Counted from the first letter of the stretch, positions 14,270 to 26,439 are shown. The stretch: DNA of 64,000 nucleotides from Hybos culiciformis (GCA_964007475.1 OZ023273.1:55509834-55573833); one strand, 5' to 3'. Made by a program: numbers and translations. Notes: generated by a model not told the origin, from the letters alone.

Positions 14270-16067
14270 GACGGAAAATTTATATTAAGTTTATCAATTT
14301 ATAAAATTCTATAGTTATCACACAAATTGAAAATCATATAAGAAAATACTTCAGTTTAGTTCTAATAAATTTAAAAAAAAAGTTTCGGTCTTAAGTCTTT
14401 TGTTTTTTGTTTCTTTTTTTTTTAACTAACAAACATTGAGCAAAATATACACAAACTTATTTAAAATTGAATAAATTGAAGAAAAATACATAATTTACGA
14501 AATTTTTTTGAATTATTGCACAGGATAACCTGGTGTTGTAATAAAAAATTTAAAGAGCTGTTAACATTTTTTTTTCAATCAATGAACTAAATTTAATAAT
14601 TATATTAGAATTCAATATTTATAAAACAAGTGAAATTAATTTCTTTTAGTGAAGAAATGTATTTTTGGAAAAGAAAAAATTATTAATTTTATTTTTTTGA
14701 AATTTATTTTTACAGAAAATTAAGTTTATTAACTTTTACCACTGTACTTCCTTGTTTTAATGTGATAATTATATAATTTTTAAGACTAAGGCAATTAAAA
14801 TATCTTTGCATTATTTATATTAAAACTGTTTTTTTTTTTTTTAATTTTTTTTATTTGTTTCTTCAACATCCAGGAAGGAAGAAACTTTTGCATAAAAAAT
14901 CAATACACATTAATTATAATCATATGTATATAGAATTTACCATTATCTATATATATATTTATTATCATCAATATTATATTTACGATACGATCATTTATGA
15001 AAAAAAAGTGCAACAATTACGTACGATGTATCTGATGACATTTATTTCAATATTTATTTACTATAAATTCTAGTGGTCTTTCTTGACCTGACAACGTTTC
15101 GGACTGTGGAAAAAAAAATTAAATGTCATTTAAGTCTACGAGTTGAATAATAAATTAAAAACAAATGAAATAGTTGGGAAAGCTGCTGATTTAACTCAAT
15201 GTTTGATTTTCAAGTGATTTTTTATTAAAGCTAGAAAATTTCTGTAATCTTCTCGTACAGAGTTAATAATATTAGAATGCGCAACAGTTTCTGTAATTTA
15301 ATTTTTTAAAAAAACTATATATCTAAAAACATATGAAATGCATTAATTTTATGTACTTCTATAAAGTTTTTTTTTTTTTTTTTTCAAAATTAAAAATAAA
15401 TACTATCAATACTACCGGTTTTTTTTTTTTTTTTTGTATTATTATGTAGATATAAAAATAATGCAGTTCTTCAATGAAACTTGTTTAAAAAATTATTATT
15501 ATTAGCTCACATTATTTCGCAAAAATGAAATAAAATGCTTTAAAATAGAAGGGACAAGATTATTGCTTTACTATTATAACTACAATATTATGTCAATTTT
15601 TAATTTATACCTTGGTTAGGTATTAATAAAAAAAATTATATGTACTTTAATAAAAAAAAAAAAATATCATTACAAAAAATAATAGAATTTTTGCAAAAGA
15701 AAATGTGTTGCTGATTTTCAAATAATACGCTACTGTTAAAGTCATAATTACTTTATATAAGTATATTCTCTATGATGATGTTATAATTATTTTTGTACAT
15801 AAAATTAATTTTTTATGACTCTAAAGAATATTTGCGCATAATTTGACATTAGCTAGAAAATTGGTGGTGATGAGAGAAAGAATTTTAATGAAGATAGTTG
15901 TTTAAGCAATAATAATAACTATAAAAGAAATTAATAATCAAGATAAGTAAGTTATAAAGCAATATTTATGATGAGTCCTTACTGATTGACTTTAATTGGC
16001 CGTAGCCTTAAATTTTGTATAGTAGAAGTATTTTTTTTTTATTTACATATTTCTTTTATATGAATCT

Positions 16068-16110
16068 GGTTTAAAAAAAAAAAAAAAAATTTTTTTTTTT
16101 ATTTTAAACC
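16068..16110. repeat. oligo(A)/oligo(T) palindrome
   Basis: GGTTTA followed by a run of A, a run of T, and TTTTAAACC makes an almost complete 43-bp palindrome. A second palindrome (TTTCAATGAATTTCATTGAAA) follows shortly after, near 16120-16141. This is simple-sequence structure; no function is implied. Confidence 0.7.
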
Positions 16111-16587
16111 ATATAATGAGTTTCAATGAATTTCATTGAAAACACTTCTTTTGACTTTATACCGAATCTTAAAGTTTCATAATCTAACATTGTTAAGTAT
16201 TTGCAAATATTTATTTTCAACAAATATAAAATATTGTAGGTTCTAACAGATTTAGTTATTAATTTTTCAAAGTATTTTTAAAAAAAATATTGTTTTTTTT
16301 TTTTTAATAAATACTCGAAGATACAGTACATTTGTTCAGCGCTACAATGTTACAATAAATATAGGTACAAAACAAACATAAAATTATTAAAAAAAAAATA
16401 TATGTATCATTTTATTTTATTTAAAAATTTATTTAACTTTCTATTCATATTAAGAAAATCTAGTGCTTATTAATACTTTTACTTAAAATGAAATAAAACG
16501 ATTTAAAACAAAATAAAAAAACAGTCATAAATAAATAAAGCCGGAAAAGGTTATGTAAACATTAAAAGATACTTTTACTTAAAAAAA

Positions 16588-16608
16588 TATATATATATAT
16601 ATATATAA
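16588..16608. repeat. (TA)n microsatellite
   Basis: About ten uninterrupted TA units lie within an AT-rich stretch. Confidence 0.9.
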
Positions 16609-18978
16609 TATATCTATACAACCATAATAAGGTGCAATTTAGAATTTTATTCTTTCTTTTTTAAAATTTCATTCATAAAAATATTTTTTTTATTTACTTT
16701 AAAAATAAGTTATATTTACTTTATTTTTTTACTTTTAGGTACATAGAAGAAGAAAAAAAAACTTTTAAACCTAAATATTAAAAAATTAGGAACAAAATTG
16801 CTGTCATATCTTATTCGATAATCACAATTTTTGAGGTGATGTAAATTATAATTTACTAAAACGAAGTATGTAATATTACATATTCAATGATATTACTTAA
16901 GTTTATTCTATGAACGAGGATTGAGGCTGCATCAAAATAATTTGATCGTTTTGAATTTAAAATTGTTATACCTTTTTTTTTTTATTTTTTTGAAAAAAGA
17001 TAAGATCTTTATGATTACAGACAAAAGGACGACACTTTGAAATCCTTTTCATTTATATATTTATTTTTATTTTTTTTTGTTTAGCGTTTTAGTTGAATTT
17101 GTTTGCTGAAATTTTTGACCTCCTACATTTATTTAGGACATAATTATTCAGTATCAGGTTCTTTAAAAAAAAAAAAAAATACGCTGATGAAATTTATGGG
17201 AATTTATGAACTTGAAAATTTTATTTTTTTCAAGCAGGTTGAATTTTTTTCATTTTTTTTTCGCAATCCGTCAAAGCCACAGCGTGAGAATTTTTTACTT
17301 TTTATATTTATATGTTTTTTAAAAAAAACAAATTTTTATTATATTAAATTAAATTAATAATGAAATGAAATATAATAATTATTATTAAATCATAATATGT
17401 TATACGACCTATGTACTTTTGAAAAGATTATTTTTTTTTTCAATTTTATGACTTTCCGAGATTTTTGAAATCTTACTAGTGGATTCGGTTAAAGATTGTT
17501 TTCCGTTGTCACGGGGTTAGTTACAATCAAATATAATCAGATGTGTGTTTATTATATTAAACGCACTGAAAAACCCTTACATACAAATTACCACAATGGG
17601 AGGTGAGGACTACTATACATCCGTATTATAGGTTCGAAATTCGAAATATTTCTTTGTACATGTGCAAAGATAGGTGCTGAGTTTGGTTGTTCAATTTTGT
17701 TTTGCTACAAATTTTGATAAAAATTAGATTATATATTTTATTAGATTATATTATTAGATTATATCCGACGTATTGACCTTAAAATATTTGTGAAATTTTA
17801 TCATGTACATATATTAAACAAAATCAATTTTGTTGTCGTTCTCAATGAAAGTGATAAATAAAAAACCATGAAATGTAATAGCTTGAAACAACAAATGTTA
17901 TTTTTGTTTTTTTTGATCACATATGCTTAAAAACATATTTTTTTTTACCCTAAACAAAACCAATAAATATACATGAGAATTGAATTAAAATGGATCAATC
18001 TACTTTAAAAAAAAATCACAAAAAAAAGTTCTTAGACTAACCAAACCGTTGATAATTCAATCCAGACCTCATGTGAATATACTTTAAAATAAAATTCAGT
18101 AAAAATGTGAGAAAATTTTTTTATTGTAAATCGAAATATTTTAAATAAAACTCATAATAATTTTTCTAGTTATGATAAATACAAATATTAATTCGTTCTT
18201 AAATAATAGTACTGTATAACAACATGCATATAATAAATATCTAAAAACTTTATACAGAGTACTGAATATTTGAAAGAAGAATTTGTTGTATTCCGTTTCA
18301 TTAAATTCAGTTCTAGGAAACATAACTCAACTTTTACATTGATCCTGACAAATGTGTAAGTCATACTAATACATTTTAGATTTTAATGGACGCGAGAATC
18401 TATTAAAATTTGCTACAACTCTACAAAGACTCAGAAATTTTTTTAAAAACCATTTGTTCTAGTGATGTTTACTTTCCAAGTAACGAAATTCCATATTATG
18501 ATCGTGAAAACTTTTTATTAAACTTATTTTTATTTCACTTAAAGTGTATACCGATTTACTGATAAATGATCATCGGCCCAGATTCTTAACGATGAACAAC
18601 AGGATGATTTTTTTTTTTACTCTTTTTCCAATTTTATAATATTATGCGGTTTTCTTTTCTCAAACAACAAGTTATTGCAAAAAAAAAGAAAAAAAAAAGA
18701 GAAATCTGTGAAATAATCAAATCAATATACATAATGCAGAAATGCGTTAAAAACCGTGAAAAGATTCACAATTTATGTTTGAAAGATAAGAATTTTGTAT
18801 AAATAAAACCTAAAGAGTTTGCATTTATAGTATATGCATCACATTTCACTAACTGGGTTCATTTGTCAGTTTAGTTGGACTATGTTGAAAATCAAATTGA
18901 AAAAGTAAGGCATCCAGAAAACTGTATTTATGACTATCTAACAAAATTATTAAGCCACCTAAGCATTGAATATATACG

Positions 18979-19641
18979 CAGTGATGGATCTACAAATAGG
19001 CTCGAGCCTACGGCGGCAAAATTTCATAAAAAAATTGCATAAAAATATAAAACGTTAAAAACCAAAAGAAGATACATAAAGGTTTTATTTGAGAGGACTT
19101 GCACCGTCCCAAACATTTTTGTCCCAAAATTTGATTGAAAAGCCGTTTTAGATTATTTTAAAGTTTAATTTAGAAAAAAAAATCCATTCATAATATAAAA
19201 TTTTTTGGAATCGGTTAAGGCTAAAAGCTCAAAATCTCCGCCTTTTTATGTCATTTTAAAGTTAAATGTCTTTTTAAATATGTTTTTCCCAAAATTTTTA
19301 ATAGTGTCTAAAGACGGCATATGTGTAAATCCGCCGAAACGATTTTGGATTTAAATAGATTTTTGGAAATATTCTTTGTAAAAAAATGTACACTCTATGG
19401 AGCAGATAATTATAATTTTAATTATTTTGATTTGGCAGTAAAAAACACAAAAAATTGCAAGAGGAAGGCCCAATATTTTTAATATTAAATTATTTCAAAT
19501 TTCGAGAATATCATATAAGTTACGATATTTTCACACATAATCTTTATTTATAGCTTTCTAATTTTAGCATAAAATGTTTTTTTGTTAGAACATATTGCTT
19601 GCAAACAAAATTTTTTTTAACATCCCAGTTACTTTTCTATT
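18979..19641. mobile_element. probable non-autonomous hAT-like element, right end uncertain
   Basis: The left end reads CAGTGATGGATCTACAAATA and then GGCTCGAGCCTACGGCGGCA, the style of hAT terminal and subterminal sequence. The 8 bp before it, TATATACG, recur exactly at 19642-19649 and would serve as the target duplication if the element ends at 19641. A competing right end is CCATCATTG at 19654-19662, whose reverse complement matches the left CAGTGATGG with one mismatch but lacks a matching flank. The interior has no transposase reading frame. The family and the exact right boundary are inferred. Confidence 0.4.
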
Positions 19642-21217
19642 TATATACGTGTGTCCATCATTGTCCATTGAGATCGTGGGAACCGAAATATTATTTTAAT
19701 AATAATCTTCTGTTTAACACAAATACTAACAAATAATTTTAAATTCATTCATCAGTCCACATGGGGATATTTTCTGCTCTGAATGGGATATATGTAATTT
19801 TCAACGTGTACCACGCAAAAAAAAAGAGCGATTTTTTTAAATAAAATCTTAAATTAAGCGACTGTTATTGAAATGTTGGAAAAAAAAATATTTTATTCAA
19901 AAAAAAAAAAAATTTATAAAGGATTGTTTTGCTGTTATCACCAAAAATTTATTACGAAATAATGTTAAAAAAAAAAAATTAAATATTAGAAAACAATTAA
20001 TTCGTTAAATTTAACAATGGTGCAGTTTCTAAAAGAAGTTACAGAATTTTAATTAAAAATGTGAAAATTATAAAATTAATTGAACTCATAAAGGTATCAA
20101 ATTGAAAACTTTGAGAACATTTTTAAAGCTGAGAAATTCTTCACGTGCACAGTATTTTAAAATTAAATAACTCAAATTTTATCATTATTTATTACTTTTC
20201 TGATAGTTTTAAATTAGTATGTTGTTTAAGGAAAAAGGAAAAAATAATAAATTATAATCATATTGTAGTTATTTGAAATAATGATATAGATGGCAGATCA
20301 ATATTTTTTATTCCTTCAGAATTAATTATATATAAAAGTTTCCCAAAAAAGACAAAAAATAAAGTTATAATAAATGAACAGTGTTATTAGGATGTGGTAT
20401 ATTTTAGTGTAATTTTTCTTGTTATTGTTCCTTTGGGCTGTCTATACTTTTTAATCTTTTATTTTCTTATAGTGTACCAAATCTATTTATTATGCCATTT
20501 TCTGCTTCTGGAGGATTAAATATGTTGTTTAATAATAAAATTAAGTGCTTTAACTAATTTTTTATGTATGTTGGCATGTTTTGTCTTTTTTAATCTTAGA
20601 TTTTGATAGCTTCTGGTCATTTTTATTTTTTTTAATTTTTTTTTTAAATTCAATTTTATTAAATCGGCACTGGCAGATGTTAAGGAAAATAGATAAATTA
20701 AAAAAAACAAAAAAACAGTATCCTATTTAATTACAAACATTAACTATTTAATTACGAACATACACACATAATATTCGATATTTATAAAAAGAATTTTCTT
20801 TGAAAAAAAAAAAAAATAATAATAATAATTGCAATGTCTTTAAGAATTTCCCTTTGATCAATGCATTTTTTTATCATTCTGTTAAAAATAAAATTGAGTT
20901 AGGAATTTAATTTTATTGGTCTTAAAATTTCTTTTAACAAAATTCATAAAATTCAATGTTTTAAAAAAAAAACCAATAATATTTTATTTGAAATTGGAAA
21001 GTAATTGGAAACAATTACTAAATTAAGATTTGAGCAGCTTGGAAAGGAGATAATAACGTCATTGAATAGCAAAAATATAATAAGAAGAATATAATATTTT
21101 TATGACTGTGAGGTTTATTAGCTACTAAAAATTGGTCTAAAGAAAAAGATCAAAATAAGGATCGTTGGTTGCATAAAAAATTTAGAATCGTAATCAAATA
21201 ATCAAGACATTATTTTG

Positions 21218-21452
21218 TGAGTGTGTATATTTGGTTCCTTCCCTCACAGCATGTCTGTTGTGCTCACCAGATAATAAAAATCTGAAAGCAGTCTCGACTT
21301 GTGATTGTTGACCGCTTATTGTAATGAGTCAAACGTGAAGCTTCTGCGGCGATACGCTCAAAGATGTAATTAACAAAGATGTTCATTATGCTTATAGCTT
21401 TTGATGATATTCCAGTGTCTGGATGTGCTTTTCCACTTGTTTTTGGAGGCTT
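21218..21452 (-). pseudogene. histone H2B pseudogene, internally deleted and frameshifted
   Basis: Read on the minus strand this is clearly histone H2B. The first block is PPKTSGKA, matching the arthropod H2B N-terminus, but its initiator position is AAG instead of ATG. It joins in frame directly to [10 protein letters not shown], so about 40 codons covering the basic tail, alpha-1 and loop 1 are missing. There follow [20 protein letters not shown] and [14 protein letters not shown], nearly unchanged from functional H2B. After TSR a small deletion removes the EIQ region and shifts the frame. The shifted frame resumes with [21 protein letters not shown] and a shortened KYT-like end. Substitutions include Met to Ile, Ser to Ile, Asp to Tyr and Ala to Thr. 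Because histone genes lack introns, an RNA-mediated origin cannot be distinguished from a DNA duplication. It is G+C-richer than its surroundings and cannot encode a working nucleosome subunit. Confidence 0.92.
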
Positions 21453-22709
21453 TCTTCACTATTTAAATTTATTTTTTAACTTCGCTTCAATATTAGTTTG
21501 AGATTTAGTCAAATACTATTGAAAAGTATTATTTTTTTAGATGTAAAAAACAGGTGGGAAGGCCTTGAATAAATTATTGTATTTCGCAGTATTCTATTTA
21601 ATTTATTATTTGTGGTCAAGATTCGTTTAGGAATTTTAGTTTTTAATAGTAATATTTTTTGCAGAAATATTTAAACAAAATAAAATTATTTTTTTGTTTA
21701 AAATATTTTTTTCAAAATTGTTGCCAAACTGTCTATTACAATTTAAGTAAGAATATTGCCATACTGTCTGTCAAATATTCTCGGATTTATTTTTTCGCTG
21801 AAAAATTCTCGTTCCGCTTCCGATTTAATAAAAAAAAAATTCCTATTTTTAATTTTCAATATTTAATTTCCAAAAATCTGTTTATTTTCAACGGAAAAAC
21901 ACTTTTGTGTAATGTCGTTTGATGTTCAAATAATTTTAGCTTTATTTTAAACAAACATTAGAAGGAATTGCTTGTAAATCCATTTGTTAATCAGAAAATT
22001 TTATAGAACAGGAGCCTTGGCTTTAAGTTGGCTGCAAGCTTTGAACGATATTCGAAAGTAAAGTGAGAAAACTCTCTCTAAGATTAATTAAAGAAATGAA
22101 ACGTAAAAATAATATTTTCAAAACTAAAATTCGAAAAAAGAAAATATCAAGAATTTTCTTGAATATTGTTTGCTTTTTTTTTTTGGATAATTGGGTCAAC
22201 ACTTTCTAGGAAGGCTCTAAATTTAATAAAAAAAAACTATATTTATTATTTAAAAAACAAATCGATGTAAAACCTTTTACATAAACATACAAATATTTTT
22301 GTTTATTTAGATTTTGAGGAAAACTTTTTTCTTGAAAATTATGCTACTAATAAATTTGTCCCTCTTCATGTTTATTTATTATTGATTAGGCTTTATCAAA
22401 AAAAAAAAAAAAACTGGAAATACATCGAAATTGAAAAATATTTTGAAAAGAATAAAAAAATATTAATTTTACTTAATTTTACATGTAAAATGCAAATTTA
22501 TTTTGAGACTTTTTCCAAAATATTTAACATACCTCAATTTCTTAAATGAAAAACAATCTTTTAGCTACTGGGGCTTAAATTTAATGAACATTGATTCGGC
22601 TTCACTTTTTGAGCTTAACCTGACCAAATAAAAAGATTTTAAGTGATAAAATTTCTTTTATATACTAGTTTTATTTAAATATAATGTAATTGAACATATA
22701 TAGAATTTT
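21453..22709. other. AT-rich stretch, nothing recognised
   Basis: No splice-bounded open segment, RNA gene or transposon end was recognised here. An open frame near 21659-21922 encodes mostly Phe, Lys, Asn and Ile and has no exon boundaries. I regard it as chance. Confidence 0.5.
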
Positions 22710-23188
22710 ACATCCGGTTTGCGTACAAAAAGTAAAAAGAATTTCAAGTACAAAATTTTAAAAAGGGTTTAATTTTTACTTTTTTATTTAAGTAAAAAAT
22801 CGGACTTTAATATCTTTATTACAAATTTAGAATATTTTTCAAAATATTTTGTAATAATTTAATACTTTTAATTTTTGTATCTTTAACTTAATAAGAATAA
22901 TTAAAATTTTTAATTTATAAGTTTTTTCTCTTAATTATTTAACACATTTTTATTTTAATTCATATTAGCTACATTATTCAAACATCCGGCGGCGCCAGTA
23001 TCTAGAGAGAGAACAGAATAATTTTTATACCGTTTTATTGTTGGTTATTAACATTGATTTTAATGTAAAATATACGGCCACTTTTAATAAATTGCGATTG
23101 ACCTGCTTCTGGAATTTGAAAAAATAAAAAAAATAAAATCATCATCAGAATACATAACACAAAAAAGAACAATTCTCAAACCGGATGT
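22710..23188. mobile_element. candidate inverted-repeat element bounded by ACATCCGGTTTG
   Basis: A perfect 12-bp inverted repeat, ACATCCGGTTTG at 22710-22721 and CAAACCGGATGT at 23177-23188, brackets 455 bp. Half of its bases are G or C, so chance occurrence in such AT-rich DNA is unlikely. Just outside, ATAGAATTTT and the complement ATACAATTCG also resemble each other. A third ACATCCGG lies inside at 22982-22989 in a G+C-rich patch containing GGCGGCGCC. No coding capacity and no clear target duplication were found. Confidence 0.4.
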
Positions 23189-23503
23189 GACGAATTGTAT
23201 ATGATGATTGGTCATTAGTATATGAATATATAATATACGTTACGTACGTACTTCAATATTAACAACGAAAAAAAAAAACAAACTCTCTACAAAAAAAAAA
23301 AATAATAATAATCTCAAAGAGTTGATATTGGGCGGAAGATTTTATTAAGAAAATAAAAAATTAATAAATTTAAAAAAAATTAGTTAGACAAATGTGAAAT
23401 TTTGTTCTAGACAATAAAAAAAAAAACTTTTCAGAAATTAGGTTCATTTAATTACTGAACATCATCAGAGCTGGGCACATTTAGTATTTAGTTGACATTG
23501 AGT

Positions 23504-23560
23504 TGTATTATTATAATTATTATATTATTATATTATTTAATTATTATGTTATTATATTAT
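23504..23560. repeat. short AT octamer-type microsatellite
   Basis: Degenerate TTATTATA/ATTATATT units form about 57 bp immediately left of a ~400-bp less AT-rich segment. A much longer array of the same unit lies on the other side of that segment (23970-24160). Confidence 0.8.
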
Positions 23561-23969
23561 GTAAACCTCCTTTTTGACTTTTACTTTTAAAAATCAGAAA
23601 TATCACCAACTTTTGCTGACGCCCGTTGTTAATACATCCTTACTAGTCGCTGGTCAATTTTTGAATAATCTTAAATAATTATTGTTAACTTCCGTTTATT
23701 TAAATCTACTTCCTTCCTCTATTTCCCTAATAATTCTATCTTTTTCGCACATGTGCTATTTCTATCTAAAGCTAACTTTAACTAGCTACATCATTTTATT
23801 CACGTCACTACCTATTGTAAAGTGTTATACGTCGCTAATATCAGTTTCACTACATAGTCGGCGCTTTTCGACATTATTAACCATCAGCACAAGAAAGCCA
23901 TTACTAATTTTCGAATGACTTCACGACCCTTTCTGTAACAACTTCGACGGGATTTTTTCAGCTGTTACA
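23561..23969. other. segment between two identical-type microsatellites, possible retroelement or SINE remnant
   Basis: This ~400-bp segment is visibly richer in C and G than its surroundings and is bracketed by arrays of the same (ATTATATT)n repeat. That arrangement is typical of a non-LTR or SINE-like insertion with a microsatellite tail, or of an insertion into a microsatellite. I found no reverse-transcriptase motif or tRNA-like promoter that I would defend. A 78-codon open frame (23682-23918) has no exon boundaries and looks fortuitous. Confidence 0.3.
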
Positions 23970-24160
23970 ATTATTATATTATTATATTATTATATTATTA
24001 TATTATTGTATTATTATATTATTATATTATTATATTATTATATTATTATATTATTATATTATTATATTATTATATTATTATATTATTATATTATTTTTAT
24101 TATATTATTATATTATTATATTATTATATTATTATATTATTATATTATTATATTATTATA
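23970..24160. repeat. (ATTATATT)n satellite, ~190 bp
   Basis: About 23 copies of the 8-bp unit ATTATATT run head to tail. There is one base variant near 24007 and one insertion of TTTT near 24092. Confidence 0.95.
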
Positions 24161-24648
24161 GCAAGCACAAAAAGTTACCGGCTTAATTTGAATTCAAACA
24201 TAAAACTATACCTATTTAATAAATAAAATATTCCTTCAAATATTCCATATAGTAAAGTATACTAATCTAATCAATAACTAGGATTTAGTGTTCTAATCAC
24301 AATGTTTTTTTATTACAGTTTTTTTATTGCAGCCTAAGAAATAACCTTGAATTTTGAAATAATTTCTAAGATTTCTTAGAACATCCAATTCATAAATATT
24401 TCAATTGGAATTCTTAAATTATTATCTATGTCTAATTTCCTGACACAATTTTTTCAGTTATCATTTTTCAAATAGGTTAAATTAGCGTTAACTGACGGTG
24501 ATAACAAAAAAAAAAAATTAACACCAGCTTACAAGTTTAGCAAAAAAAAAAGTTATATTTTTTCTTTATAAAATACTTACGCATAATTATATCTATGCAA
24601 TTCAATTTAGAAGGAAATCATAAATTTTATATGGAAATCATATATTTT

Positions 24649-24676
24649 ACTCACCTGAAAAGAAAAAAAAAAAATA
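24649..24676 (-). promoter_or_regulatory. candidate recursive splice site (zero-length exon)
   Basis: On the minus strand a long T-rich tract ending TTTTTCTTTTCAG is followed with no intervening base by GTGAGTAAAA; the acceptor AG is at 24656-24655 and the donor GT at 24654-24653. An ideal 3' splice site abutting an ideal 5' splice site is the defining arrangement of ratchet points used in recursive splicing of long insect introns. The only other CAGGTGAGT I saw in the window is the genuine donor at 61125, on the same strand. A minus-strand gene with exons at 61 and 56 kb and no further convincing exon below supplies a suitable intron. Use of the site is inference. Confidence 0.55.
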
Positions 24677-25916
24677 AAAATAAAATTACATATAATATTA
24701 ATTTCAAATTATTTGTAATTAAGTATTGGAAAATTGCTATATTTTTTTCAGTTTAATATTTTACTACATTAAAATTATAAATTTCAAGTATTTTATAATT
24801 AAATTTTCTCACGCTGGAGCTAAAGCTATTTGATCACATGAGAAATAAAGCTTGATAGCTTACTTTTAATGTTTTATATATATTTCGCAAAAACAAATAT
24901 ATAATATCAATTTAATCGAAATTTTTTAACTCTTTTAAGTACGTATATATAAAAATCTTAAATATTAAAAGTTTTATCAATGATTAAGTGTGATATCTTA
25001 TATTCGTTTTACATAAAACAATAGGGTTCATATAAAAATCGATAATACACTACAAGTTACAAGATTTGAGGAACGAGGATTATAAAATCTATTCTTTTCT
25101 TCATTTATTTATATTTTTTATGATTGACTTGAACTTTATGTATAACATTTTTTACTTGTATCGAAATTTGAAAAATTATAGCATAAGCACAATACGACTC
25201 TTAAAGCATTTATGGAACAGACAATAAAATATTCATTTAATGTTTGTTTAGGTGTGTCTTGTCATTTGAAACGATTTGAGAATCGAGATAAATTTTGTTA
25301 TATACTATAGATAGATGGAACTATAATATTGTTTTTTTCTAAAATGCAATAATATAGATTCAATGTTAAAAATTCTAGAAATTGATTTTGCAAGTCATTT
25401 AAACACTTAAATTTCATTAACTGTATCAAATCAATTAATTTGTCTACTAAATTCATTGTTTGGAATAAATTTGTTTTTTATCAAAAAAAAAAAAAAATGA
25501 AAGGAATTGAATACATTATATGTAAAATTAGTTAATTTGATGGTATTTTTTTAATTGGCAATAGAATAAGTTTATTGCGTATATGTTTTCAATAAAACAC
25601 CCTCACCTTTTTTTTTCCATACATTTTTAAGAAATTAGTCAAGGATATTGTCTTAAGTCAATCAACCATATTTAGATAGTTTCAATAAAATTTGTGTGTA
25701 AAACTATTAAAACTGTTTTGTTTTTCGAATTTTTTTTTTAATGTTGTTGGAAATATCAACGTTTTTGAAGAAGTGAATTGGAAATTTGAGGTTACAATAT
25801 CCAGTTAGATAGTATATCCAGGCCCGGTCCTAGCTGATTCGGCGCCCTGTGCCGATTTTGAAAATTGCGCCCAAAAGCATAGTATAAGTCATTTTCACGT
25901 CACCATTGAGGTAGAC

Positions 25917-26439
25917 CAGGCCTGGGCAACCCGAAACATAAGCGAGCCAATTTTAAGAAATATCAAAAATTAAAGAGCCGCAAATTTTTTTAATAATTAT
26001 AAATGTATATAAGAAAATCAATATATTTAATTTTTGATTTATATACCGTTTTAAAATATTAAAAATTAAATAAAACAATAATTTTGATTTATAATTATGA
26101 ATTTTATACATTGTTCATAATATATAATTCTTCAAAATTAATTGTAATTTTAATGATGACACCCTTAATTGATTTTTTCAATTCTCGTCCGTCATTGAAA
26201 CTTGATGTTTATTTTTACAAAATAATAAAAATTCTTTATTTGTAGTTTACAGTGGAAAAAAAATTCTTGATTTATAGTTTAGGGTGGAAAATTCTTTATT
26301 TGTAGTTTAGAATAAAAAAAGTTTAGGCCGGGTGAAAAAAAAAAATTGTCAGAATTGTTCTTCGAGCCGAATGCAGTGTAAAAAAAAATGATTTCCGGAG
26401 CCGCATAAATTTATGTTAAGAGCCGCAGTTCAAAGTCTG
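25917..26439. mobile_element. nested hAT-type MITE with GAGCCG subterminal motifs
   Basis: The left end CAGGCCTGGGCAACCCG is a typical hAT terminus. The right end ...GAGCCGCAGTTCAAAGTCTG matches the inverted form only loosely. The flanking octamers AGGTAGAC and AATTAGAC agree at six of eight positions, consistent with a decayed target duplication. GAGCC or GAGCCGC motifs recur at both ends, a common pattern for transposase-binding subterminal repeats. It sits entirely inside the 25819-28114 element, so it inserted later. No coding capacity. Confidence 0.55.

Larger units (their letters stand above)
6188..21217. other. AT-rich intron-like region, no gene recognised
   Basis: No exon-like segment with paired splice sites is convincing in these 15 kb. 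Listed separately are a foldback (8644-8918), small hairpins at 14213-14269 and 16068-16110, a TA microsatellite (16588-16608) and a hAT-like element (18979-19641). A G+C-richer patch at 12861-13020 is open for 63 codons but lacks a convincing acceptor or donor. If 6039-6187 and 48446-48550 are one gene, all of this is intron. Confidence 0.5.

Noticed and set aside
22986..23003. GGCGCC-containing patch resembling a retroviral-type primer binding site on the minus strand
   Set aside because: No flanking long terminal repeats, polypurine tract or gag/pol reading frames are present. TGGCGCC alone is not sufficient.
23682..23918. 78-codon frame in the segment between satellites
   Set aside because: It is Ser/Leu/Ile-rich because the segment is C/T-rich. 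The opposite strand is equally unpersuasive and no domain is visible.
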